Below are positions 9,191-19,918 of a stretch of DNA of 64,000 nt, in pieces. Below the pieces are notes generated by a model, which saw nothing but the letters and a program-made list of their open reading frames with translations, did not search any database and was not told the origin of the DNA. Within the stretch, counting starts at the first letter, position 1, and the number at the start of each line of letters is the position of its first letter. A program made the translations under genes and the position numbers. The stretch comes from Meconema thalassinum (taxonomy: Eukaryota; Arthropoda; Insecta; Orthoptera; Tettigoniidae), in assembly GCA_946902985.2 (NCBI GenBank), contig OX336388.2:122799894-122863893 (forward strand), given 5' to 3'.

Positions 9191-11535
9191 TAACGGAAAG
9201 TAACGAAAAAGTAGCTAATTTTATAAGCGGGTACCGAAAGTAACGAAAAGTAGCTAATTTTTATGCCTGGATAGTTTGAGGTAACATTCGCTGAGGTCAG
9301 TATAAATCATTTAAAACCGTGCCGCTAGGCTCACAGATTGCGATGAAGCGAGTTTCACGCAAGCGGCGCCGATTGCGTAAGCTATATTTCCCCGTGCACG
9401 ACCTCAAGGAAATGCATACCGAGGATACCTTCAGTGGTACTGTATACATAGGTTCAACATATATTTTCAGCATCAAGAAGAGAGTTTAGTTTTGCTTGAA
9501 ATATTTTTCTGTATTATTCGGAAACCTGACTTTTTGCGAGACGATTATTTGCGATAACTTCCGAAACTCAACATAAACCTCTCATTTCTGATATTGACCT
9601 CTAAATTTGGATATCTCAAATTGAAGTCTAGAAATAGCTCGAATTAATTTCTTGTTGCAATCTTGCAAAATTATATAGTTTCGAAAAAGAATCGCAAAAA
9701 TGCTTCGTGAATACATAGACTATATTTTAAAAATCTATCTGCTCGTAAATTTGTGACATCCTGTGTGGTTAATTCGAAACTTCATTATATTTCTATTTTT
9801 CCTTCGTACTTTGGTTCCATTGGATTTATAATCTAACCGGTTATCTCGAAAACTTGTATAATTTGAATTTGAAAGAAAATGTGCCATCTTGTCGTACTAT
9901 CCGTGCAATCCTCTCTGAATAATTCATAATATCCGATACCTACTTCGAATGTTCATCCTCCAAAATCACATCCTCAAGACAGCCGGCTGCCCGCACGACT
10001 TGCCTGCGGGAATCTCGTCAAACGGACCGAGATCGACGCCAGTTGCGTAAAATCATAAAACCCGTGCCGGGTCGCGAACTTGTGTCCACGAGGACTGCGG
10101 GAATCCTGTCAAAGGTAGTTACGCACCCATCACGAAACATCCTGAACCCTATTCGCCAATTTTCCCATAAATAACAATATCGTCTGGCCTCGGGTGCCAG
10201 GTGCAAGCTTCATTATTTGACATCCAGAGGGTAGCTTGCATGTCAAATTTCGTTGTTCCTTGAAACACTATGAAAGTCAAGGAGGTTAGATATCTAAGCT
10301 CCTTGAACACTATAGCGCTTTCTAGTAGAGAAATGAGGAATTTTGTGTGGGCGAAAAATCCCGAGATTAATTTTGCCATTATGAACACTGCCTACTGAAT
10401 TCAAATGGGTTCTTTGACATGCCAACATCGTATGACATGCGTGTCTTAATCTTTGCCGCCTTTCAAAAATCACCCCGGCCAGGAGTGAACCTGCAAATTT
10501 GTGGTTAGTAGACCTACACGTTAACCACTCACCCACCGTGGCAAGCAGTTTTTCCATAACCGTATACTTAAAAGTGTACGAGGAGCGAGAAGTGCATCAA
10601 CCCACTTAGAAATAACAGACTACGTAGCATTTCTTCTCGTGATCCACCGTGAACTTCCAACCACAGCATAGGGACAACGGGAATCATGGAGCCGACCATA
10701 CAACAGGTCCATAACTGCTTGTGAATTTTAACCATGCCCAACCTCGAGCTTGCCTTCGCCATTCTTCCAGAACAGATAGACAGGCAGACAATCGTTGAAC
10801 GGCCGGATGCGGTTCCGAATGCATAGTATCGTGTTGTCAGTGTCCAACCGCGAGGACAACGTGAATCTCGTAAAACAACCAAGAGCTGCAACGATTGCGA
10901 TACATCACGATATTTCTCCATATTCGATGACGAATACAACTGGATTCTTGTCAAACGGACAGCAAGCGGCACCGATTGCGTGATATTACTATATTTTTCC
11001 GTGCCCGACCTCAAGGACAATAGAAATCTCGTCGAATGACTAAAAGTGACACCGATTATGTAAACCGCGATTTTTCTCTGTGTTCTATCTTGAAAACTAC
11101 GAAAACTCAGACCAGCGCCCATCGTGTAACGTGTCGATATTTCTCCGTACTTGACTGTGAAGACATAATTCGGTGGCGATCACGTTATGTCGTATATATT
11201 TCTTCGTGATCTACCGCGGGGACAAAGGAAATCTTCCCAAACGGCCAAGATCAGAGCAACTTCTTGGTAATCATAACTTCTTGTACACAAGGCGGCATAT
11301 TAGCTGAAACAACTCATTCGATATTAAATATCCATTATTTATTTTTATCTTTTAATTTTTTTTAACACCAAAAGTGAATTTTATTCACTGGATTAAACAC
11401 AGTTCATACATTGTTGTTTTTCTTCACCGTGCGATGAGCTTCTATGCTTGCTGACCGCAGACGTATCTTGAATTAAAAGGTAACTAAAATTAACTAAAAG
11501 GTAACTAAAAGGTAGCTAAAAGGTAACTAATTTTT
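9191..11535. repeat. Degenerate repeat block bounded by GTAAC/GTAGCTAA motifs
   Basis: Left edge 9191-9262 carries AGTAACGAAAAGTAGCTAATTTT-type repeats. Right edge about 11478-11535 carries an 11-bp direct repeat (GGTAACTAAAA, four copies) ending in AATTTTTACTCC. Between them is noncoding, diverged sequence, including an ~80-bp tandem array listed separately. I cannot assign it to a transposon class. Confidence 0.4.
10790..11270. repeat. Degenerate ~80-bp tandem array
   Basis: Units with the order GAGGACAACG-GAATCTCGT-AAAC-(A/G)GC-CACCGATTGCG-ATATTTCTCC recur. The GATTGCG-like landmark is at about 10817, 10893, 10974 and 11054, giving steps of 76, 81 and 80 bp. It becomes more degenerate to the right. 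Related units appear at 9342-9400 and 10000-10125. No ORF is convincing. Confidence 0.6.
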
Positions 11536-11904
11536 ACTCCATCCTTACAGTTGACGCCCTGTAAAATATGTTTTTCAAGGTCCAATGGGCATTTATAAAT
11601 AATTAAAATAGTCTCCTTTTCATGTAAAATTTGGCAGGAACAATATTGTTGCTTTGACATTCAGTGAATAGAAAGTCAAATCCAAGAAATCACTTTCTGT
11701 TGTCAAAATTTGGCAGGTTTGATTAACATATAATTCATGAATAAAACTCATTACAACTGTTTCAGTAAATAACATTCGCAATATACAAAATCGATCTCCA
11801 TGGTCTACTAGTAGATCACAGTTGAGACGATAAAAGAATTCATGGAAACTAATGCTCATGCCATCAAAGAGAAAATTCAATTATTCTCGTTTTTAAATTT
11901 TTTT
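11536..11904. other. No recognisable feature
   Basis: About 370 bp of AT-rich intronic sequence between the repeat block and an RT remnant. I see no gene, repeat or element ends. Confidence 0.4.
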
Positions 11905-12050
11905 TAGATTTGCTGATCACATTGCCCTTATTGCAGAAAGGGAGGATCTACAGAATTTTAGAGAGATAAATGAAAATAAAACCAAAATCATGGATGCTAA
12001 CAATTTGGGAATCAGAAGAACAGAGGGAACATCACTCACTAAAACCTACA
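11905..12050 (+). pseudogene. Reverse transcriptase remnant (YADD region)
   Basis: Translation gives FADHIALIAEREDLQNF followed shortly by ENKTKIMDANN. This matches the catalytic box and following helix of LINE reverse transcriptases (FADDIALIAE...KTKVM). The second catalytic Asp has become His, and flanking coding sequence is lost. It is an old LINE fragment of an RTE-like or related clade; too little remains to say which. Confidence 0.5.
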
Positions 12051-12392
12051 TGTGAAGTTTTATCAAGTATGCATCATAAACATAAACTCTCAGGAAAGCA
12101 GAGAGGGCAAAATTGAGAGTATTTGAGATGTGATGCTGAAGGGAGGATATTCAAGAGTGAAAAATGAACAGGTGTTATGCAATACTTTAGAAATCATCTT
12201 GTTGCATCAAGTGAAAACAGAAGAAACCCATTCATAGGCCACCGGATAAGAAATTCCAGTTGGTACATCTCCATACTAGAAAGCTGCAATGTCATAATAT
12301 TTGTTTTAAACAGGGTTGAAATAGGCTAAACTACATTAAGTTCAACCTAATAGCAGATATCTACTGTTTTGCATTTTGCTAATGAGGAGAAT

Positions 12393-12916
12393 GGTTGGTT
12401 GGTTCTTAAGTTTAGGGGCTGCGACAACGCGGTCATGTAGCCCCGTGTACTTTGGGTGTGTGTAGAATCTGTCTGATAACCGGTGTTAATTGTGATGACT
12501 GTATTAGTGTGTGTTATCTGTTTTTTAATTTAAGTACTGCAACTTAGAATTTTTCAAATAGTTCCTACTTTTGCCGCCAAGCGCCACCGTCAACGACTAG
12601 AAGGCCAAGTTCAGAACTTGAGCTACTAGACGCCACCGCAGTCAGCTCTTGGCAACGAACTTAGAAACCTAAGAGCGTTGTTTACATTCCTAACCTATCC
12701 AATTTAGCTTCACACAGGTGCAATTAGTGGAAGGTTCTTTAACATGCCATAAATCTATGACATGGGACCGCCGGCTTTACTTCCCCTCCGAAGGAAGGCA
12801 TACTGAGGGATTTTTTAACGCTCTTAAAAAATCCGATGGCTTCGGCCGGGTTTGAACCCGCTATCTTGGGCATAGAAGCTCAGCATGCTACCGACTACGC
12901 CACCGAAGCCGCCTAA
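12393..12916 (-). mobile_element. tRNA-headed SINE, copy 1 (tail with (AACC)n)
   Basis: Perfect 12-bp TSD AATGAGGAGAAT at 12381-12392 and 12917-12928. Read on the minus strand it begins with a tRNA-like head: A box GGTGGCGTAGTCGGTAGCATG region and B box GGGTTCAAACCC. The body shared with copies 2 and 3 follows (TTCCTTCGGAGGGGAAGTAA, then GTCCCATGTCATAG). It ends in a hairpin-type tail GGGGCTACATGACC...GCAGCCCCTAAAC with AACCAACCAACC. Confidence 0.85.
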
Positions 12917-12944
12917 AATGAGGAGAATACACAGCAGGTTGTGG

Positions 12945-13690
12945 TGGTAATTGTTATTTTAAGGGGCAAAACATCTAGGTCATCTTCCCCTAATGGTTTG
13001 GGTGAAACTACAAAATGATGATGAAATGAAAAACTGCTACTAAAGCCTAACTACTGACTTAAAAACTTACATAATAGGAGAAGAAAAGGAAAAAGGAAAA
13101 TAAAAAGAAGAAGATTGGAAGAAGGGAAATAAAACACAGGGAAGGGAAATAACCTGTCCTTGAAGAATGAGGACTGAGAGACTTGGAAATAAGTAAAGAA
13201 GTAGAGCCATCAAAGACAGTTGATAAAGGGAAAGAGGATAGGGTCCGTCTCAAAGTCAATGGAAAACGGGGAAAATGGACACAGCTCAGGAATCCGTTGG
13301 GTTCGCCAGCTCCCGAGCTCACTGGCTGTGAGCCTATCCAAGGTGCATCATGGGAGGTGGTGCTACACATACTCTGGCTCCTTTAGGGCCTCGTACAGTA
13401 GGAAGAAGATGCCATGCTAAAGAAAAGAGGTCTAACACCTTAAAAAATGAGGGTACCAGGAAAGATGAGACAAGGGCCAGTTAAAGTTAGAAAATTAAAT
13501 ACGCCCTAGACCTCGACTACACTAATACCGTTGGGGCCGGAAAAGATCAAGAGTTGACCAAGGGAGGTCGACAGGAAAGCTGGAGAGGAGCCTGGCACAA
13601 GTAAGTGGAAGTATTGCCCGACTCAGCTGGGGTCCTGTGGTTGCCAACCTGTCCCACTAGTCGTGAGCCCTTGAGGGGTACACAATAGGA
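12945..13690 (-). mobile_element. Noncoding LINE-derived retroelement (same family as 29385-30864)
   Basis: The minus strand is clearly homologous to the element at 29385-30864: CTTGTGCC-GGCTCCTCTCC, CCTGTCGACCTC, TTGGTCAACTCTTG and GGCCCTTGTCTC occur in the same order. The 3' hairpin tail lies at 12955-13000. A purine-rich stretch (13078-13150 on +) corresponds to the CT-rich tract of the other copy. Ends are approximate because I did not find a clean TSD. Confidence 0.6.
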
Positions 13691-14306
13691 CATAGTTAAT
13701 GTGCATATCAGTAACTTTCATTTAATTTAATGTATTATGGTAGTGTTTAATTTATTTAACACCAGTCAATTTCTTTATTGACATTGAATGGCCAAGTTTT
13801 GTTCCCCTTTTCCATTATAAATGTCATAACATATTCTTTTCTCAGTATTATATATCAAAGCACATCACCCCCTGTTTATAATAATAATAACAATCATCAT
13901 CATCCTGCTCCCTATGCTTTATTTTGAATTTTTCTCCAGCTGATAGCAAGCACCCGCTGAAGGGTTCCTGGAAGGAACACTTAATTACAAACTCTCGTTC
14001 CAAAAGATTTTACACTAAAGAACTAGTTATCTTAAAAACTCTGCAGTTTGCACCAATAGATGTTCTACTACATCTTTCTTGTGTACTTCTAGTTGTTAAT
14101 CACTTCATATTTCCTGGAATACCTGTCAGTGTAGCATATTCTTGACCTTCTGGCTAGGGTGTATGAAGAATCAGATATTTGGGGAGCCAGAGATAAATCA
14201 GTGGATTTTGCTGCAACAAGGATACTTCTCCTAGTTTTGGTGGCTAGCTGACCCAAATCCCAGCAAATGGAAAGTAAGACAAGAGTGCGGTGGATTTCCT
14301 CACAGT
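13691..14306. other. No gene seen; short microsatellite
   Basis: AT-rich intron sequence. The only structure is a short TAA/ATC microsatellite at about 13878-13905. Short ORFs here look random. Confidence 0.4.
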
Positions 14307-14323
14307 ATTCATGGATGAAAGCC

Positions 14324-14768
14324 TGGTTGCGTAGTCGGTAGCATGTTGAACTACCATGTGCAAGATCGCGGGTTGAAACCCGGCCGAAGTTGTTGGATTT
14401 TTAAGAGCTTTAAAATCCCTCAGTATGCCTTCCTTCGGAGGGGAAGTAAAGCCGCCGGGCCCATGTCATGGATTTATGGCATGAAAAAGAACCAACCACT
14501 ACAATTAGTAGTGAGTAGCTAAGTTTTGGTTAGGAATGCTCTGTCAATTTTCAGTGTCAGTGACAGTGGCATCTGGTAGCCAAAGTTGAAACTACTTGAA
14601 ATTGAACTATCATCCATCTTCATTCATTTCATCTCTCATTAACTCCTCTCATAAGGTTGGCATCAGGAAGGGCATCCGGCCGTAGAATCCATCAGCCTCG
14701 TGGAATTTCATCGCCTCTCAGCCCTGACCCAGTTGGAAACAGGATTAATAAGGGGTAGACATAGATAG
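14324..14768 (+). mobile_element. tRNA-headed SINE, copy 2 (RTE-like tail)
   Basis: Perfect 17-bp TSD ATTCATGGATGAAAGCC at 14307-14323 and 14769-14785. The head has A box TGCGTAGTCGGTAGCATG and B box GGGTTGAAACCC, followed by the body TTCCTTCGGAGGGGAAGTAA. The 3' part is different from copies 1 and 3: GGCATCAGGAAGGGCATCCG, then a short ATAG repeat. That CAGGAAGGGCATCCGGC stretch resembles widely distributed LINE-derived (RTE-like) SINE tails. Confidence 0.9.
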
Positions 14769-15011
14769 ATTCATGGATGAAAGCCATAACTAAAGCCTTG
14801 CGCGGATGCGGTTAAAAGTCGTGCGGATGCGGGCGGATGCGGATAACTTGATTCAGACTAAGAATAGGTCCGGGTAGATCCATTTACTTCAAAAGAATCA
14901 GAAGAGGAGCTTTAGAACTGTGTTCACCATGCGTCATTTTTTAATGCAGTGCTCATATTTTCTGTATCTATGAAAGAACCTGAATCTGTGTGTTAAGCTC
15001 AGTCTAATACT

Positions 15012-15430
15012 GCTTCGGTGGCATAGTTGGTAGCATGCTGAACTGCTGTGCCCAAGATAGCGGATTCAAACCCGGCCGAAGTTGTTGGATTTTTTAAGAG
15101 CGTTACAAATCCTTCAGTATGCCTTCCTTCGGAGGGGAAGTAAAGCCGGTGGTCCCATGTCATAGATTTATGGCATGATAAAGATCTTTCCACAGACTAA
15201 ACTTGTGTGAAGCTAAATTGTTACGTTAGGTTTCGTCAGAACGCTCTATCAAAGTTCCAACGTTCACCACTAGGTATCATTGACATCTGGTAGCGAAAGT
15301 TGGAACTACTCGAAATTGAACGGAACTTGTAGCTCACCCTAAGGGTGTCCGCTGGAAGCAGCTACAGACTCAGGCGAGCCGAACATGTCCTCGGACACTC
15401 CGGCACTAAAAGCCATACGATAAATAAATA
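15012..15430 (+). mobile_element. tRNA-headed SINE, copy 3 (third tail type)
   Basis: TSD AGTCTAATACT at 15001-15011 and 15431-15441. Head (CTTCGGTGGCATAGTTGGTA, B box GATTCAAACCC) and body match copies 1 and 2. The 3' end is distinct: GGACACTCCGGCACTAAAAG, then a CCATACG motif and an ATAAATAAATA tail. Confidence 0.88.
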
Positions 15431-15609
15431 AGTCTAATACTACAAGCAGCTGGTAATGAAAACTGCAGTGCTCGCCTTGTAGTTTACAGAAGCAAGTGGA
15501 TTCTAAACCCAAAGAATAAAATCACTTTTATTTATTGTGCTTTTTGCTGTTAATTAGAACTTTGCGTTTATTTTCTTCTACACATTAGTACTTTAGTAAT
15601 TCTATGTTA

Positions 15610-15662
15610 GTTAGTTAGTTATTGCTGTTTTAAGGGGTGGAACTATGTGGTCATCTGCCCCT
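15610..15662 (-). mobile_element. 53-bp 'tail-only' retroinsertion
   Basis: A 13-bp perfect TSD TAATTCTATGTTA (15597-15609 and 15663-15675) flanks nothing but a LINE/SINE 3' hairpin tail on the minus strand (GGGGCAGATGACC, then CCACCCCTTAAAACAG, then AATAACTAACTAAC). It is an extreme 5' truncation. Confidence 0.85.
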
Positions 15663-15759
15663 TAATTCTATGTTACTAGGGGCAATAAAACAATTACTGT
15701 ATCCCTACAACCACATAGATTTTGTTCATTGCTGTTAGTGTAATATAGACAAATGATCA

Positions 15760-16135
15760 GGTCCACCTCCTGGTGTAGTGGCTAGCATTCTTGGCCATCA
15801 CCTCGGAGGTCTGCGTTTGTATCCCGGCTCTGCCAAGAAATTTAATTCCTGTTCTGAGGGCTGGTATGGTGTACACTGATCCTCGTGAGACAAAACTGAG
15901 AAGAGGTGGGTTTGATTCCTACCTCAGCCATCCTAGAAGTGGATTTCTGTGGTTTCCCACTTCTACTCCAGGCAAATGCTGGGATGGGTCCTAACTTAAG
16001 TCAACGGCCACCTCACCCAAATTACAAATATGCACACTACTACAGACACCAAAATAACACAGGTTATCTACACACACCCAAGCAGACTGGTCTAAATGAC
16101 CAAAATGTCCAAGCCACTCAAACGAAACAATTACA
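15760..16135 (+). mobile_element. tRNA-headed SINE, second family
   Basis: TSD ACAAATGATCA at 15749-15759 and 16136-16146. The head has TGGTGTAGTGGCTAGCATTC (A box) and a degenerate B box (TTGTATCCC). The body contains GGTTTCCCACTTCTACTCCA and GGCAAATGCTGGGATGG, a SINE core that differs from copies 1-3. The tail is A/C-rich. Confidence 0.8.
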
Positions 16136-16238
16136 ACAAATGATCAAACAAGTCAAAATGGCAGTAACTGACAAAAGGCACTGTAGCTTCAGAGCTATTC
16201 AAATAACTAAATACTGTATGTAAAGGTCAGAATAGAAG

Positions 16239-16295
16239 CCGGGGGCAGATGACCTCATAGTTCTGTCCCTTAAAACAACAATAACTAACTACCGG
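16239..16295 (+). mobile_element. 57-bp 'tail-only' retroinsertion
   Basis: An 11-bp TSD CAGAATAGAAG (16228-16238 and 16296-16306) flanks only the hairpin tail GGGGGCAGATGACCTCATAG...TCCCTTAAAACAACAATAAC. It is the same tail as at 15610-15662, in the opposite orientation. Confidence 0.82.
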
Positions 16296-16514
16296 CAGAA
16301 TAGAAGTCCGCATTGGTAGGAGTTATAGCTTGTGCAGTATTTCACTATGAAGATAGTCCATCACAACTGGTTCAATAGTTGAGTGATTCAACAGGCTGCT
16401 AATGTAGTAACAACTTTGTATTCTTTCAAAACATGAGTTCTCTTTTAAGTATTGACTTTCAATTGGAGCCAAAATGAAAAATTAAGAATGGCTGTTGGCT
16501 TCCTCGTTTCACAG

Positions 16515-16776
16515 ATACGACGTAACCAGCGAACTTCCCATTATGTGGATGCTTGGGATACCAGTAAAGCCAACTGGATGCGTTATGTGAACTGTGCACG
16601 ACACGAGGAGGAACAGAACTTGATAGCATTCCAGTACAAGGGAGAGATGTACTACCGGACGTTCCAAACCATTCGAGCCCACGAGGAGCTTCTAGTGTGG
16701 TATGGGGATGAATATGGTCGAGAGTTGGGCATTGACAAAGAGAACTTCCACAAACCAATGCCCACAGCACCAAAAT
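16515..16776 (+). CDS. PRDM9/PRDM7-like PR/SET domain, downstream exon
   Basis: Second half of the PR/SET methyltransferase domain begun at 934-1125. It reads [20 protein letters not shown], then [20 protein letters not shown], then [16 protein letters not shown]. These are the hallmark NWMRYVNC (S-adenosylmethionine pocket) and [10 protein letters not shown] (catalytic Tyr region) segments, very close to vertebrate PRDM9. Acceptor CTCGTTTCACAG ends at 16514; donor AAAAT|GTAAGT is at 16777. Length is 262 nt: it enters in phase 0, matching exon A, and leaves in phase 1. The frame is intact with no stops, unlike the TE remnants around it. Following exons (a zinc-finger region in PRDM9 proteins) are not in the next 47 kb as far as I can see. 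Its role in this insect is inference only. Confidence 0.9.
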
Positions 16777-17103
16777 GTAAGTACAATCCTCGTATGCTTT
16801 CTCCTCAAAGGAGGTCAGTTACATCATGAAATATAGACTGTTGGTCTGTTTTATGTCTACAAAGTAGATATTTTTTATTCAATTAATTACAAAGAGCCAT
16901 AGGCTCGTACAGAGGAATTGTACAGTAATATGTGTGTTTACACACCAAGGAAGAAAATTCTGAAGGTAACACAAATTGATGAATAAGGACATAGGCCTAT
17001 TATAAGGTTGATACCATATCTAAGGTTGTTTAGACCAAGGTCCCTTAAAATGATAAGCACTTAGGATTTTTAATCTTATACATAACTTAACTTATTTGAT
17101 GTA

Positions 17104-18988
17104 TTAAGATGCATCAAATTTTTCCCACAATACTTCCATAGTTTTCCTCTTAAATACCGACAAAGTTGGTGCACTTTTTACTTCATCAGGAAGTTTATTA
17201 TATGACTGTGATGCAGAGAACTTGAAACTATTTCTACCATATTTAGAAGAGTGAATGATATATAAGGCTACGTCCTTCGCATGCCTAGTTCCATAAGAAT
17301 GATTGTCTGAGTTCAAAATGTAGGGAGAGCTATAGAGTATTGTGTTGTGTTTAATCTTGTATATTAGCATAGCTGCTCGGAGTTCTGCACTTATGCTGAG
17401 GGGTAAAATTTTACTTCTGATGTACAGATCTTTTACTGGAGTGCAGTAAGGAAGGTTAAATATGTTTCTAATAGCCCTATTCTGAATAGTCATTAAATCA
17501 TTCAGTGTGGATTTCCTGCAGTGAGCCCAAATAAGTTAACATTTAAATATTGGAGCTTGCTATGTACAAGTGAATAGTAGATTTGTTTTACAAGGTTTAG
17601 GGGAATAAGATACCGAAGTTTCCTTAGGATCCGTACTACAGGTGAGAGTTTCTTAGCAATTCGTTCAACGTGTTCAATCCAGGTTAGGTGTTTGTCGATG
17701 ATTAGACCTAAATACTTTGCCTGATTAACCTATTTTATTTCAATATTATTTATATATATTTTGTCATGTGTGATTTCTTTCATGCTTTGTTTTGAAATTA
17801 CCATGTAATTGGTCTTCTGTAGGTTCATTGTTAATTTATTGGCCTGGAACCATTGTGAGAGAGTATTTATATCTTGTTGCACATTTTGTATGATTTCAAT
17901 TATGTCTTTCCCAGTGTAGAAGATATTTGTATCATCTGCATACAATTTGATATGCCCTCTCAAATTACATTCCACAATATCATTTATATACATTAAGAAT
18001 AATGTAGGTCCAAGTATAGATCCTTGTGGAACGCCATGAGTTATATATTTTCCTGAACTTATGCATTTATTCAAAGCTACATGCTGCTTTCTTCCAATAA
18101 GGTAGCTTTGGAACCATTTTAGAGCTATACCTCGGACACCAGCATTTTCTAATTTTGACAACAGTATTTTATGATCTACTGTATCAAAGGCTTTTGTGAG
18201 ATCAATAAATAACCCAACTGCCATATTATTTTTGTCAATAGTTTCTTGTAGCATTGTTATTAGGTCAATAGTTGCTGCCTCAGTACTAGATTTTTCCCTG
18301 AATCCATATTGCCATATTGCATATTATGAAAGAATGTATTCTTGTTCAGAAATGAAAGCAATCTTGTTTTTACCACTTCTTCCAGAATTTTTGAAACTAC
18401 CGATAAAATAGAAACAGGTCTATAATTATTTGGATTTCTTTTGTCACCACCCTTAAATATAGGAACTACTTTGGCCACTTTTAAGTCATCTGGTATCATG
18501 CCAGTAACTAAGGACTCATTAATCATTTCAACCAAGATTTTAATAAATGATTGCATATTGTTTTTAATGAAATTTGTCTTGATCCTATCTAAGCCACAGC
18601 TCTTTTTATTCTTTAAATTTTTGATGATGGACTTGACCTCTGCTTCATCTGTTGGATATAAGTAGAGGGAATTTAACTGCTTGTGGTCCTTACTGAGGAT
18701 TTCCTTCTGTTCAGGAATAGCTTTTGCTAGACTTCCAGCAATGTTTGTGAAGAACAAGTTAAATGATTCACATAGCGCTAGATTGTCTGTGATAATTTTG
18801 TTGTCTATTTCAAGTGAAGTGCATGTCTCAACTGTTGGTTTTTTGTTGTGTATGATTTCTTTGATAGTCTCCCAAGTTTTTTTGGAATTGTTTCCATATG
18901 TTCTGAATTTTTCTGAGTAGTAATTTGACTTTAGTCTTCTTTTTAAGTTTGTTACACTATTCCTGCATCTACAGTATTCTTGGTTCAT
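17104..18988 (-). pseudogene. CR1/L2-group LINE ORF2: reverse transcriptase and C-terminus
   Basis: RT motifs in order on the minus strand are SCGLDRIKTNFIK, ILVEMINESLVTGMIPDDLK, VAKVVPIFKGGDKRNPNNYR, FIDLTKAFDTVDHKILL, GVPQGSILGPTLFLMYIND and catalytic YADDTNIFY. The C-terminal piece (17493-17104) includes SYGTRHAKD and YNKLPDEVK, typical of CR1/L2/Daphne-type elements. The frame breaks near 18257 and between 17730 and 17493, so the gene is dead. Confidence 0.85.
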
Positions 18989-19384
18989 ATCATTATTATT
19001 TTTGTGAAGGGGATTTTTGAGCTTTGCATGCAGAGTGTCTCGTTGTTTTATAAGTGTAAGGAGTTCAGCTGTGACCCAATGGTAAGTTAGTAGTCTGTCT
19101 TTTATTGTTAGTTTTGTTTGTTATTTTTCTTTGACTATGCCTGTTCCTTAGATTCAATTGTTTGATGAAAGAGTTATATAGAGAGTTAACAGTACTGTTT
19201 GCATCATTATGGGAATCAGCGTTTATAGATATATTAGTTTCAGGAGTGTGTTGCCTATCCCAAGAGTCCTCGTGTGTTGTTGATTTTGTCGAGTTATGTG
19301 ACTGAGTGTACGTGCTATAATTGGTCTTGGAAATATCAAGAATTAATATACCGTACTGTGATCACTAATATCATTGCTGACATT

Positions 19385-19716
19385 TTATATTTTATAACTT
19401 AATTCTGAATTGTTTAGTGACACGTGATCTATTAAGGTAGCTGCAGTGTCACAAAGTCGTGTAGCATATTTAGTATTGCAATGTTTAAACCCATAGCATG
19501 CTATTAGATTTAGATATTTCCTTCTTAATTGATCATCAGCTAGGATATCAATGTTGGTATCTCCGAGGAAGATGCATAATTTATTGTTTATCTGGCTAAC
19601 AAAACTTTCAAATGAATTTAAGAACGGTATGGCATTGCTTCTATTGGGGTTATATGCTGCAATAATATCAATGCTTTTATATGTTGGCCTATTACTTTTA
19701 ACATCATCTCTGAATA
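19385..19716 (-). pseudogene. LINE ORF2 endonuclease, C-terminal part
   Basis: Contains IIAAYNPNRSN, LGDTNIDIL and LIDHVSLNN, matching the middle and end of the apurinic-like endonuclease of the same LINE. It is cut on its 5' side by the pogo-type element (TSD TA at 19715-19716) and continues at 24559. Confidence 0.8.
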
Positions 19717-19918
19717 CCGTCAACTGGGGTTACTTTGCTCCTTGGTGGTTTACTTTGCTCCATTACGGGAAAAAGTTCCGATGCCCCCTGGTGGAATGGA
19801 GTGAATCAGAACATGATAGTTCCGCAATCAATCAATAGAGTACAGTAGTGGCGCTCTTGCGACAGTAAATTGTCTTCAGATTTTTAGGTTGGCTCTCCTG
19901 TCCGTTGGCATTTTGGTG

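Noticed and set aside
13183..13420. 66-67-codon overlapping ORFs
   Set aside because: They lie in the minus-strand noncoding retroelement and show no protein similarity.
15009..15080. tRNA gene
   Set aside because: It has A/B-box-like promoter text but cannot fold as a proper tRNA and is the head of a SINE with its own TSD; the same holds for 14324, 12916 and 15760.
934..16776. PRDM9-like text as a processed retrocopy or TE-captured fragment
   Set aside because: The two halves are separated by a large intron, have proper splice borders and matching phase, and are undamaged, unlike the surrounding TE remnants.
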